From: Chrysomallon squamiferum
Lineage: Eukaryota; Mollusca; Gastropoda; Neomphalida; Peltospiridae
NCBI GenBank assembly: GCA_012295275.1
Contig: CM022677.1
Span: forward strand, 13,634,835 to 13,698,834
Direction of reading: 5' to 3'
DNA: 64,000 nucleotides
Part shown: positions 47,557 to 57,985 of the stretch, piece after piece
Numbering within the stretch: the first letter of the stretch is position 1
How the letters are laid out: the number at the start of each line of letters is the position of its first letter
Notes under the pieces: generated by a model
Database searches by the model: none
Told to the model about the DNA's origin: nothing
The model's input: only the letters and a program-made list of their open reading frames with translations
Position numbers and translations under genes: made by a program

Positions 47557-48450
47557 CAGTGATTCTCAACCAGTGTGCCACGAGATCTTCCAATGTGTGC
47601 CGCAAAATTTTGAACGGCACACTAAGAAAATGCGAAAAACCACGTGATCCCAAAATGAAACAAACAGTAGAATGCAAGGTTAAAAACGAAAATATTCTCA
47701 CTTCAACAGACAAGTTAGTTGCCCTCAAAAAGAAAATAGTGATTTGGGGAAAAAAAGAGCAATCACTGTCAACCTTTATATGTTCATTTTATTGCGTTCT
47801 ACCTGCATTAGAGAAGTGATCCCTATTGTGTTTACTCATCTGACAGCCCTGATCGAAAGCATCAACAATAAATTTCCGGCATTAAAGACAGAAAAGTATG
47901 ATTGGATTAGAGATCCTTTCATAAATCATTCTTCCAACATTGATCTTGAGTTACAGTAAGAAGAACTGGCCGCCCGTTCTAAATTAAAACATTCGACCAT
48001 TGATTCATTTTGGATTTCAGTACAAGAGGTGTATCCCATATTATGTAAAACAGTTTTAGCAATTTTATTACACCTTTCAACTCCTGATATATGTGAATTA
48101 GGCAACATCAAAAACATGAAGCACAAGAGATTACTACAACGAAAGCAGAAATGAGGGTGTGTCTGTCTCATATTCAACTAAACATTGAGGAAAGTATGAA
48201 TAAAAGCCAGGCACAAATTTCTCAATAAAGAAGCCAGCTATTTGACTGATGAAATTAAAAACACTGCAGTGAAGTATAGCTGTGTTTTTCTTTATTTAGT
48301 TTGAGTCATTCTAGGTGTCTATGACTAGGCTGGGTCTATGACTTTACAAAATTCAAATATTTTTCATATATATTTAGCCAGGTGTGCCGCTATTTTTTCA
48401 TGTGTTCTAAGGTGTGCCATTGACAAAAAAAAAAAGGTTGAGAACCACGG
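47557..48450 (+). mobile_element. hAT-superfamily element, internally deleted (right arm, one target duplication missing)
   Basis: The inner end has CAGTGATTCTCAACC with CATTAATT next to it (47549-47556), equal to the left-arm target. The outer end GGTTGAGAACCACGG is followed by TGCTAGAT, which does not match. The inner third is nearly identical to the left element; the outer two thirds differ by many substitutions and indels. It looks like a chimera of two related elements joined by a deletion. Confidence 0.82.
47690..47960 (+). pseudogene. hAT transposase C-terminal fragment (right arm)
   Basis: Same IPIVFTHLTALIES and LKTEKYDWIRDPF blocks as the left copy. The acidic end is cut by a TAA after DLELQ. 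Confidence 0.72.
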
Positions 48451-49145
48451 TGCTAGATGAATGTTTGTACTGATATTACTGAAAATTAACTGTGCACCTT
48501 TCAGTGTCACAATGTCATACTTTGTTTTATGACCGCAGTAACATGACATTCCGCGACACAATTTACATCTCTCTCTACATGAAATTACATGATTAATCTA
48601 AAATTCAAATTTATCAAATTATGTAATTAAGAATATTACAGATTTTTTTTAAACACTAATAAAAGTAAGTTAATCTAGAATGAAATTCCATGTTTATTCA
48701 ATAATATAACTGATAATCTCTAATTAATGTAATTTTAATTTCTCATAAAACTAATACAGACGTTTAAAAACTTGTGTCTTATTTTGTTATCGATGGGTAA
48801 CATTATCAGTGTAAACAGCGATAATTTTTAGTTAACTGTGGCTTTATGAAAAGTTCACGATTTCTCATGTAATTACATTATAAATAAATCTATTATTATT
48901 ATCATTATTATATATTTAAAAAAAAATAAAGTATTTGTTTTTTATCTCGACAGAAACAATAAACTAAGAATAAATCTGATTTCTCTGATAACTTTACGAG
49001 GCCTAATAAAAAATACGAAGTAATTTTTATATCCGCAGTCAGAACAGTTCTAATGAAACATATATAGGAAGCTTCCGTTTTTACAGAAAAATAAAAACAA
49101 AATAAAAAATAAAAATATTAAGGTGTTATTACTGTTGTTATTTAC

Positions 49146-49211
49146 CTGTTGACAAAGAGAGGACTGCTTCACTGACCTCTTTGATAATTACTGGGGAGCG
49201 GATATTAATAT
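49146..49211 (-). CDS. Candidate 66-nt phase 1-1 exon in the outer right arm
   Basis: On the minus strand TTATTACATTAG is the acceptor and TCAACAG|GTAAAT the donor. The exon is open and reads INIRSPVIIKEVSEAVLSLS; both junctions are phase 1, compatible with the TSP1 exon 15 kb downstream on the same strand. The wording resembles the first strand of an Ig-like domain, but this is weak. Its inverted copy in the left arm (30903-30984) has a stop and no donor, suggesting this copy is the functional one. Confidence 0.38.
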
Positions 49212-49478
49212 CTAATGTAATAAGAGAACTTCAGCTATAATAAGAAATATACAACTTGTGCTGATGTACACCTTTTAATGAATGTAATGAAAACAAATAA
49301 ACTTCGCATAATAAAATAACATGTTCACCTTCTTTGTTCACAGCTAATCAATACACACCTTCGTGATTTCAGGGCATTAACTGTGATATTTTTCAATATA
49401 ACCTGATATAAAATACGATAATTAATAAAATATGAGATTAACATTTCTCAACATACTTAACCTACAAACTGTAAATAT

Positions 49479-49751
49479 CACTGCTCATAATTAATTTTCA
49501 TCTTGTTCATAAAAAAAAAAATCACTTTCATAAATGTGTGTGTGTCTCAATTATAAAATTAATTATTTTGAAATACTTTTACTTATTATTGAAATTTCAC
49601 AAATATATTAAAACATATTAACTTTCATGTTTTTATTTAACATTTCAGCATGCCAGGAAAAGACACCCGAAAATGTGAATATACCCTTCATTTGATTAGT
49701 TTCTACTTTGTTACTGATAATAGATGATAGAATAGGTTCAAACACTGATCG

Positions 49752-49804
<53 letters not shown>

Positions 49805-50789
49805 ATTTTTGTTTTAAGAGAAATAAAGTTTAAATGTAGTCCAATATGAATTGTTTGATGGGATGCATATAAAACAAAGGAAAATTATTATTTATTTTAT
49901 TTTATTTTATTTTATTTTATTTTTTCAGACCATTTCTTCAGACGACAAAACATTTGACAAGCTAAATTAGAAAAAAACAAAACTAACACTCATTTCAGGA
50001 AAAAAATATTCTACTATTACCTGTATATATATATCAGGAAATCAACTCTTCGTGATTCTTAGAATCTACATTTATCTGCAAAATTCATAAATAACAAATA
50101 CCGCAAATAACAGCAGGAATCCCGGAAACAAAATTATTATTATATGAGAGTAATCTCCCTTCAGCTATAGTTTCTTTCTTTCTTCTGTTTGTGGGGTTCT
50201 CGGTGTACGTCATTGCACACCACAGAAAATCGCTGATAACGAAACGTCGTATATAGTTGTATAATGAGTAATAAATGTAAATGTGCAGGTACGTTCCAGG
50301 AATAGCATATATCAATTTACATAATATAAACAATATGCCGTGTCTATTAATAGTGATAAATAACTAAAATATAAATAATAAAAAATAAATACAGATTTAT
50401 AAAGATTAAAATAATATAAAACTGGAATATTAACAAACGTTAAAGGTTAACTGTCAGCGAAAAAATAGTCTGTCACTGATGAATGCTTTTTTTCTTTTTT
50501 CTCATATTTCTCCCCAAATATCTCTATCGTGGCTATCTGAAATGTTCGAGGACAATTTATGCAATGTACAGCGAGTACTGACATTTATGATATGCTAATT
50601 CTATCAAATAAAACATGAAATAGTAATACACTGAATTGCATCAATGTGGTGAATTTTATACATTTTAATTATACAATTTAATTAAGTAAAACTATACAAA
50701 ATATTACTTAAGAAGTCTATTTTATACGAATGTATTTTTATTTTACCTCAGTGGAATAATAAGTAATAAGACGTTTTTTTTTTTTTGTT

Positions 50790-50859
<70 letters not shown>

Positions 50860-50977
50860 CAGTTTCTAATATAAGTGTACTTGTTTGCTGACCTCATTTT
50901 TAATTCAATAGCTACTTGATGACAATTTACATCTACAGCGGACTGCTAATATATATATATATATATGATTTATTTTA
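49479..50977. other. AT-rich stretch right of the palindrome
   Basis: Contains (CA)n at 49755-49797, (TTTTA)n at 49890-49922, (GT)n-(GA)n at 50790-50855 and one AGTAATCTCCCTTCAG motif relative (50150). An open minus-strand run at 49625-49752 (EPILSSIISNKVETNQMKG) abuts the CA tract and might be another exon. I cannot support it further. Confidence 0.5.
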
Positions 50978-51057
50978 TTACAAGCAGTGTAAACCAGTAC
51001 TGACTACTGATAATAAGAATTGGGTGTACATATCAAAACGGACTTGTCGACGTTTGG
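50978..51057 (-). CDS. Weak candidate terminal exon
   Basis: TGGCTTCTTATTTCAG is a good acceptor on the minus strand. The 80 bases start in phase 1 and read KRRQVRFDMYTQFLLSVVST, then GLHCL and TAA, which overlaps an AATAAA-like run. Phase 1 fits the other minus-strand exon candidates, but the frame is short and could be chance. Confidence 0.2.
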
Positions 51058-51743
51058 CTGAAATAAGAAGCCAGTGTTAATACTTTGACCAAGACGTTTC
51101 CCTCTTTGATGAAATAATGGTGAGATGTTGAAACTTGAATTACTTGAGGTTAAACATAGAGACCTATGAAAAAAGAACAATTTAAAAAATAATAATATTA
51201 TAAATATTCACATACAGCATCTTTGATTATTTTGGGTTTATATTTTTTGATAAATTAATTAATTAATTAAATAAAAATACCCTTAAAAATAATTAAAGTT
51301 AAACATTTACAGTTAAAACAATCTTTAATTTTCATCTTAAGAACAGAGAATTTAGCTATTATAACAGCTGTTACAATGCAGCAAGCATGTTTATATCAGT
51401 TTGTTGTTGTATCTTTTACCTAAGACAGTGTAGCATTTACATTTTCAAGCGACAAGAAGACGTAATCACTGTTTTTTGAACGAGATAATCATTTACACAA
51501 ACAGGCATCTTTGAAAAATACTGCGGAATTAAGTAAGAAAGAAAGAAGAAATGAAAAAGAAAAGAAAAAAGAAAGCACGATAAAAATAAAAGAAATCAAT
51601 AACATGCAATAAGAAATACTTTAAATATATTTTTATTTCTTTTTCTTTTTTTTTTAACATAAACACCTATGGAAAAAATTTACAGACAACAAAGAAATCT
51701 CTTTCTAGCATCTGCGCACATTAAAAGCTGCATCGTGTTTCAT
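51058..51743. other. 3' flank of the prolyl hydroxylase gene
   Basis: On the minus strand an AATAAA overlaps the stop codon (51743-51748) and another lies at 51632-51637, about 107 bases after it. An A-rich stretch (minus strand, 51640-51658) could be a decayed poly(A) tail of a retrocopy or just low complexity. Confidence 0.5.
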
Positions 51744-53255
51744 TTATTCTTCTGGATTTGTGGAACATAGTCGCTTGAATACTTGCCCTTTTTTTAGAAT
51801 CCAGTAAGTTGATACCCATTTAGAGCCAATAAGAACAGGACAAGCTCCATGAAGTGTCATTTTGTTAGGTGAACCATTTCGATATAAATTATACCAAAAT
51901 ATAGCTGCACCTGCTTTAGGTTGTATTCTTACACCAAGATGAAGAAACACTGTGGCACCTCCTTCTACATCACTCATATAGTTTAACCACGTAGCAATTC
52001 TGTTTTCACCGGAAGAATATGCTTTGTTGAAATAGTCAGTATGAGCCGTGAATTGTCCGCCTATTCCATAGTTTGCCACCTGAAGTGGCTCTGAAGCTTT
52101 CATTGGAAGACCTGTGATTGCTTCAATTCTTCTCTGAATTCTCTTGTCTGCTTCTGTGAAAGTTCTTCCTAGAAATGTATTTTTGCTAATTCTTATCTCA
52201 GATTTGAAAATGTTTCCATACTGATTGATTTCAGATGTTTTTAAAAGTGGCATAGAAACTGTTTTAATGTCTTCAATTTCAGCATCACTGATAAAATCAT
52301 GATAGAGAACAATTTTCGGTGAGAAATGCAGAATCTCTTCTTTAGCAGGCTTAAGAATTAGAAGTGGATTTTTGTTGTTGTAATGGTAGCGACATTTCAG
52401 ACGATGTCGCTGTCGTACTTTAATAACGTCTTCACCACGACAGAGAGCATCGAAAGTTGTTTTTTCTTTAATTCTGGCATTTTCTTTTCTCTTTTCTTTC
52501 CTACATTTTGATATACTTATATACTTTTTCCTTCTTTTCGGAGCACGTTCTAGTTCAGGAGATAACATTAACTGTTTATTTGTCAAATTTAAAACGTGTT
52601 CTATCTGTCCCGCTAATTCTCTACAGTTAATTTCATAGTCATGAAATACGCTCTGAATTGTTTCCGTTCTTTGTTTCTCGAGACTTGTTTTCATCCAGAT
52701 ATGCACATATTTGTATTTTTTCATTTTGTATGCAAGGCGACCTATTTGATAACAGTCTTCTGCTGATAATCTCTGTATATATCGTTCATATATAAAATCG
52801 TCTGCTAATCTTGTCGCATTTAATTTGTACGTGTCTTGAAGTCGAAACAGAGCTGCAGCGACCCCTTCTAAGTCTTCGTAACTTGGAAGATGTTCACGAA
52901 TTTCTTGTAGTTCGGTTAGCTCTGTCTGGGACGTAATACTTTCGTTAAGAATAGGCTGCACATCTCGTTCCCAATCCAAAGTGAAACGTTTAATATATAA
53001 AAATGCACCAATTGGGTTGGCTATGTAACGATTTGGGTCTTTTAGTGCGATCGAACAGTGTTGTTCCATTTGATCTGAAATTGTTTTCAACTTTTCCAAT
53101 TTAGTTCCTTGTTCATGAACGTGACTGAAATTTCTTAATGCTATTGCCAAGTCTCTTCCTGCTAGTACAGAGCTGTAGAGATGTGATACGGACGTAAACA
53201 GTTCTGAATTCACAGCTGATAAAAGCAAAACTAAAATAATGTACTGCTGATACAT
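51744..53255 (-). CDS. P4HA: Prolyl 4-hydroxylase alpha-subunit-like protein, intronless
   Basis: This 503-residue frame has the full layout of a collagen prolyl 4-hydroxylase alpha subunit, an ER-lumen Fe(II)/2-oxoglutarate dioxygenase that hydroxylates proline and normally pairs with PDI. Residues 1-17 form a signal peptide (IILVLLLSAVNS). About 18-150 is the P4Ha N-terminal domain. About 163-196 (LSAEDCYQIGRLAYKMKKY) is the peptide-binding TPR region. LCRGE (271-275) and LKCRY (286-290) open the catalytic half. LQVANYGIGGQF, HTD (H405, D407), H469 and K479 give both iron-binding histidines, the aspartate and the 2-oxoglutarate lysine, with the usual H-to-K spacing of ten. The linker 237-262 is strikingly basic (RAPKRRKKYISISKCRKEKR). 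P4HA genes normally have many introns, so this may be a retrogene or an intron-poor lineage copy. The ATG at 53255 starts right at the signal peptide. Confidence 0.96.
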   Translation of the reverse strand: MYQQYIILVLLLSAVNSELFTSVSHLYSSVLAGRDLAIALRNFSHVHEQGTKLEKLKTISDQMEQHCSIALKDPNRYIANPIGAFLYIKRFTLDWERDVQPILNESITSQTELTELQEIREHLPSYEDLEGVAAALFRLQDTYKLNATRLADDFIYERYIQRLSAEDCYQIGRLAYKMKKYKYVHIWMKTSLEKQRTETIQSVFHDYEINCRELAGQIEHVLNLTNKQLMLSPELERAPKRRKKYISISKCRKEKRKENARIKEKTTFDALCRGEDVIKVRQRHRLKCRYHYNNKNPLLILKPAKEEILHFSPKIVLYHDFISDAEIEDIKTVSMPLLKTSEINQYGNIFKSEIRISKNTFLGRTFTEADKRIQRRIEAITGLPMKASEPLQVANYGIGGQFTAHTDYFNKAYSSGENRIATWLNYMSDVEGGATVFLHLGVRIQPKAGAAIFWYNLYRNGSPNKMTLHGACPVLIGSKWVSTYWILKKGQVFKRLCSTNPEE

Positions 53256-53369
53256 ACTTGAAGGTATCTGCTAGTGTTATGAATACCTAAATATCTGGTA
53301 TAAAAAAACACTCACATTAAAATAGAAAAATAAAATGTTTCCATAAACATACACAATTAAAAAGCTCAT

Positions 53370-53585
53370 ATTTCATCATAAACTAACACTCATATATGCA
53401 TACACATGCACACATAGGCATACCTATAAAAAATATCATACACAGATACAAACACACACTCACACAGAAACACATACACACTCAGAAACTCAGACTTGCA
53501 GATAGACACACACACCACACAAATACAAACACATTCACACACACACACATACACATACAAACTTAACACGTTCATACACACTAAT

Positions 53586-53635
<50 letters not shown>

Positions 53636-53640
53636 CATAC
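53370..53640. repeat. CA-rich low complexity with (TA)n
   Basis: Interrupted CACA/CATA sequence and a (TA)n run at 53594-53630, upstream of the P4HA gene. The C- and V-rich open frame on the minus strand is an artefact. Confidence 0.9.
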
Positions 53641-53720
53641 AAAGATAATTATGTAGAAACAAAATGACACACAGTGCTATAAAGAGATAAGAGGTATATA
53701 AAAATATCACTTGTTTGTAG

Positions 53721-54055
53721 GTAAAAAGAAGACAGAGGCAGAGCATGTGCCGGTGATAGAAGCAGAAAACACCAGTAACACAGTCAGTGAAAACAGCAGT
53801 AACACAGTCAGTGAAAACAGCAGTAACACAGTCAGTGAAAACACCAGTAACACAGTCAGTGAAAACACCAGTAACACAGTCAGTGAAAACAGCAGTAACA
53901 CAGTCAGTGAAAACACAGTTCAGTCAGAAACTAGCTTAAAGAGAACAGCAGCACAAAGTGGTGATGAAACAACTACAGCAACAACAGCAGATGTGAAGAA
54001 AACAGAATCAAGCACATTTCTGAAAATAAGAGAGAAGACAAAAGTAAACATATGA
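53721..54055 (+). CDS. Candidate exon encoding a Ser/Thr/Asn-rich repeat protein segment
   Basis: CACTTGTTTGTAG can serve as acceptor. The frame begins in phase 1 with KKKTEAEHVPVIEAE, then six copies of an eight-residue unit (T/S)SNTVSEN, then SETSLKRTAAQSGDE and a Lys/Thr-rich end to TGA at 54053-54055. An AATAAA lies at 54058-54063. Alternatively AAA|GTAAAC at 54044 is a donor and the exon is internal. The repeat stays in frame through all copies and only S/T alternates at its first position (AGC versus ACC). No family recognised; disordered and probably phosphorylatable. Parent gene unknown. Confidence 0.45.
53766..53922 (+). repeat. 24-bp in-frame minisatellite, six copies
   Basis: Unit GAAAACACCAGTAACACAGT plus CAGT, differing between copies almost only at ACC/AGC. 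The 24-base period equals eight codons. Confidence 0.95.
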
Positions 54056-54057
54056 CA

Positions 54058-54063
54058 AATAAA
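54058..54063 (+). promoter_or_regulatory. Poly(A) signal candidate AATAAA
   Basis: Three bases after the TGA of the 53721-54055 frame. So close a signal is unusual, but it would fit a short 3' UTR. Confidence 0.3.
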
Positions 54064-54064
54064 C

Positions 54065-54150
54065 AATCATAATAATAATTAGAATAATAATCATAATCAT
54101 AATAATAATTAGAATAATAATCATAATCATAATAATAATTATTATTACTA
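54065..54150 (+). repeat. 30-bp AT-only tandem repeat
   Basis: TCATAATAATAATTAGAATA plus AATAATCATAA-type unit, 2.5 copies. Confidence 0.85.
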
Positions 54151-54775
54151 ACATAGTATTAATATTAATACAATAATATATTAAACAATAAATAACAACA
54201 ATAACAACAATAATAAATAAAGAAAGAAATAAAGAAATAACTTGTCTGCTGATGTATTTCTTAATCTTAGACTTGCTGTTGTGATAATATTGTTGTTGTG
54301 ATGTTATGTTTTGATTTCATCATGTGGTTTTTAATGCAGAGAAAAGGGGAAAATAAAAAATAATGAAGGTGACAGCTATTTTCATATAAAATATATTTTG
54401 GTACTTTATTAAATAAGAATTTAAACTGTTTTCACTTAAATAGTAATATCCATTTCAAGATGTTGCATTTTGATTTTGCCATCTTTCTCAAAGAAATGTA
54501 AAAACAACATGTCTGATCAAAGGATATCGCTGCTTTCATGTAAAATTTATTTGCATAATTTTTCAGTTTGAAATAAGTCTCAAGAAACCATCAGTAATTA
54601 TCCATGTATGATCAATGCATCTCACTAGTTACCTACACATCAATGTCTGTATAACTACCTTACATATCTATTTTTCTGTTTGTCTTTCCATCTATAAACA
54701 CACTTAAATATATGTCTAGAACTAAAAATATAGAATAAAATATTCTTACACATGCATATATGTTACAATATGTCA

Positions 54776-54892
54776 AACTAGTCATTTAGCCTAACACAAA
54801 AACCATCAGAAATTAGGCCTAATGAGTAAAATGTCCAGGAATTAGGCCGAATGACTGGATTTTCCATGGTCTTGTTTGACATCTGCCTGATA
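54776..54892. repeat. Small foldback (MITE-like) element
   Basis: ATGTCAAACTAGTCATTTAG and CCTAA at the left are mirrored by TTAGGCCGAATGACT and GTTTGACATC at the right, with a 17-base insertion in the right arm. The left end alone recurs at 55148-55170. No target duplication is evident. Confidence 0.4.
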
Positions 54893-55459
54893 GTAATTCA
54901 GACCATCAGTCAAGCAGGTTTAATGCTTTGCAACATCATTAGTGGTTCAATTCAATTCTTTATTATTCTAAACTTTACAGCTTATTGATATACAATGTCA
55001 ATAATAAGAAGAGAAAAAAAGAAAAAAAAAAAGAATTACAAATAGTGACAGTATGATAGAAAAAGAAAAATCCTTTGGAGAATATTAATAGCCAGATAAA
55101 TTAAGAGTGGCTGTGAATTTAATGTCTATATGTTACAGTCAATATGTCAAACTAGTCATTTGCCCTACTGCTTGAAATGTTTAGCATACCACCCACAGCA
55201 ATCAGGGTTTTGTCCTAATGAGTACAATAAAAGTTGGTTTAACCTTTACACTCTTCTTTTCAGTATCGATCTGTGTGTAGATAATAATACACCTCCTTAA
55301 TTTCAGGTCTTCTCACTTCTTCCTTTTTAATAAAAAACAAAAAAACCCATTAATGTTCACGTCTCATTATGCACTGAGCTCTTTATAAAGTAAAACTGAA
55401 ATTTAATGTGCTGCTTCCAAAAAATTTGAAAAAGAAGCAAGAACAATAAAAAAAAAACA

Positions 55460-55493
<34 letters not shown>

Positions 55494-55743
55494 TAAAGCA
55501 TATGTCACTGTGAAAAATGAATATTTTTTACTAAATTTACTGTTTCACTGCTGATTATAAAATATGGGTTTATTTTATATGTTTCATGTTTTCTGTGGAA
55601 AATGCATCTTCTTCATGCTTCTTGTAGCATCAAACATTTTTAAAAATCTTAGTTTTCCTTGTCTTTGTGAAACAAAATCAGTATTTTTATATTTTCTATT
55701 TCTGATAATGAAAAATGCATAGACTGTTCAGTATTAATAATAG

Positions 55744-55774
<31 letters not shown>

Positions 55775-56006
55775 CAAAACAATATATAGTTTTTAAATTC
55801 TTATTTAGTATAATTTCTATTGGATAAGAAAATGAAAACATTACAATCTAAGACTTGCCTAGTTCCATACCAGAGAGTTCCGTATCGTTACTGTGTTTGA
55901 TGTCTGCCTTCATGTCATAAATATTATTAATAAGTGAACATTTCTTATCAGTGAATTCAAAATTATCTGTTCTTGTTCAATAGGTTAAAATGTTTTTTTT
56001 TTATAG
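54893..56006. other. AT-rich stretch without a recognised gene
   Basis: Contains (AAT)n at about 55456-55486 and (AAAT)n at about 55745-55773. Short open frames are composition-driven. Confidence 0.5.
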
Positions 56007-56100
56007 TTTTTTAGCAGATGCAAAGCCACGTACAAGTCGGAAACGAGTCTCGATTACAACATTAGTTTTACATCATCCAAAAGAAAAAAGACTACTGTGA
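56007..56100 (+). CDS. Candidate terminal exon, two open phases
   Basis: A long T-tract ending in TTTATAG is a strong acceptor. Phase 2 (one base first) reads FLADAKPRTSRKRVSITTLV, then LHHPKEKRLL and TGA at 56098-56100. Phase 0 reads FFSRCKATYKSETSLDYNIS, then FTSSKRKKTTVN and a stop just after. Phase 0 fits the optional donor at 54044 of the 53721 exon and has similar Ser/Thr/Lys use. Neither reading has a recognised domain. Confidence 0.33.
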
Positions 56101-56173
56101 ATTAAAAAAAACACCAAAACAAACAAAGAAAAACATAACTATTGAGATGTAATGAGGAAGGGATCACAGCTAC

Positions 56174-56309
56174 CTATACTGCAGACTTAGAAACACCAAG
56201 ACAACATTTTTCTAAACCACTCACATTTCCATTTTTAATGATCTCTTTGAGAAGGTCACCAGGATTTCAGAGGTAGTCCAGAGAATCAAGAATTTTAGCT
56301 GCCTGACTT
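56174..56309 (-). pseudogene. Coding-like fragment with a premature stop
   Basis: The minus strand reads SQAAKILDSLDYL, a TGA, then NPGDLLKEIIKNGNVSGLEK and CCLGVSKSAV before TAG. The amphipathic, low-complexity-free text suggests an old coding piece. No splice signals or family identified. Confidence 0.25.
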
Positions 56310-56836
56310 TTGTGTTACTACAGCTGAAAAACAGAATTAAAATATTAAGAATAATAAAAAACAATTCAGTAATAACATGAAAATATTTTTAAAACAGTGT
56401 TTAATCTGGCAAATGCTGTCCTAGATTCCAGTGGGAAAATGGATTCTCAAATAGGAAACTAATTTAATCCTAGGATTAAAGTATTTATACAGTTACAAAG
56501 ATTTCCAGTGTTGTTGTTTTTCTGCTCTGAAAATTTGACACATTGGACAAATGTCTGAAGATGTTATCAATGTGAGATACAGCAAAGTATTTCAAAGTCC
56601 ACACTGCAACACTGTGCGACAAAGTCGAAAAATATATCTGCATGTGTATGAGTGTGTGTGTGTGTGTGTGTTTTGTTGTGTGTAGATGTGTGTGTACCCG
56701 TTTCATGATCAATATTGTTCTGAACGCATTAGTTATTGTCTTTCATGTTTGTTATTATTACTTTTCATTTTCTTCTTCTTATTGTTATCATCATTATCAT
56801 CATCATCATCATCTTTATTATTATTATTATTTATTA

Positions 56837-56875
<39 letters not shown>

Positions 56876-57081
56876 TCACGTTACAGGTGAAATTTTGTTT
56901 CTTTCTTTATGTGATAAACAACTCTCCAGAACAAAACTAAATAAAGCAGAAAATAGGTTAAATTACAGATATGTGTGTGTTGTTGTTGTTTTAACTATGC
57001 TTACAGTAGAACATTTAGCAGGTATTGAAGAGCCAACAGAAATGTAGCGACTTTTAGGTAGACTGATATATATATATATAT
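56310..57081. other. Stretch before U3 with no supported gene
   Basis: Contains (GT)n at 56653-56671, an ATC/TAT trinucleotide tract at about 56780-56875, and a short acceptor-led frame EHLAGIEEPTEM ending in TAG at 57045-57047 that is too short to call. Confidence 0.5.
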
Positions 57082-57849
57082 TTGATTCGAGTATTTGGCA
57101 AGAAACTGTGGGAATATGTGTTTATGAGTTAGATAGAAAGAATGGCTATATCATGTGTGGTTTTGTGTGTGTTTTCTCTGTGTTTTTGAGAGTGCATATG
57201 TATTGTAGATAGATACATAGGTAGACAGAGAGACAGAAAGACAGATATGTGTCAATGTGAAGGATATAGTGTGTAAACATGTATGGTTAATTAATATTAT
57301 GTGTCTGTGTGTAAGAGAAAATGTGGATACTTAGGATACTGCTACTTTTTCCAGTTTTGAATACAGTGTCATTAATTTGAAAGCCCTTTCTATATATAGA
57401 TAGAAAGACAGGAGATCAGATTATAGACAGAAGTGTATGTATTTTAGAGTATTTTTGAAAAAAAATTGTTTATTTTTAGAAAGAATGGGTGTATTATACA
57501 AAGAACACTTCCTTTTGAACATGCATGTATTCTCTATCTTGCTCACAAAGAGAAATACTCACTCTTTCTTACATATGCACTCCAGCGTTCACATTTGCAG
57601 ACATAGCTTACCTAACAAATATAAACACATTCTCATTCACACATCACCTCTCTCTAACCCTCACAAAAATAGTTACTCAGTATAAACTCTATTCAGTATA
57701 TACTTACACCAGTACACATACCTGTCTCCGTCTAAGTAAATCCACCCACAAATCTATATCTAATCTATCAAAAATAAATAAACAGTATAAACATAATCTT
57801 GTTCACAATTATTTATTGACCATCATTTCTCTGTTTAATAAATATATAC

Positions 57850-57854
<5 letters not shown>

Positions 57855-57898
<44 letters not shown>

Positions 57899-57935
57899 GC
57901 ACCTATCTCACATATCTGTCTCTCATCTTTCAAAC

Positions 57936-57984
<49 letters not shown>
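57855..57984. repeat. (TA)n and (CTAT)n tracts in U3
   Basis: A TA run at 57855-57895 and a pure CTAT run at 57939-57984, longer than in U1. Confidence 0.95.

Positions 57985-57985
<1 letters not shown>

Larger units (their letters stand above)
43546..49478 (-). repeat. Right arm of the large imperfect inverted repeat
   Basis: Reverse complement of the left arm. Inner part 43546 to about 47800 nearly identical, apart from more 68-bp array copies. Outer part 48510-49478 matches 30603-31618 with more differences. The left private segment 31619-34270, with the TSP1 and terminal exons, has no partner here. Confidence 0.9.

Noticed and set aside
50085-50333. 82-codon minus-strand frame
   Set aside because: No domain or splice logic, and it crosses a molluscan motif copy.
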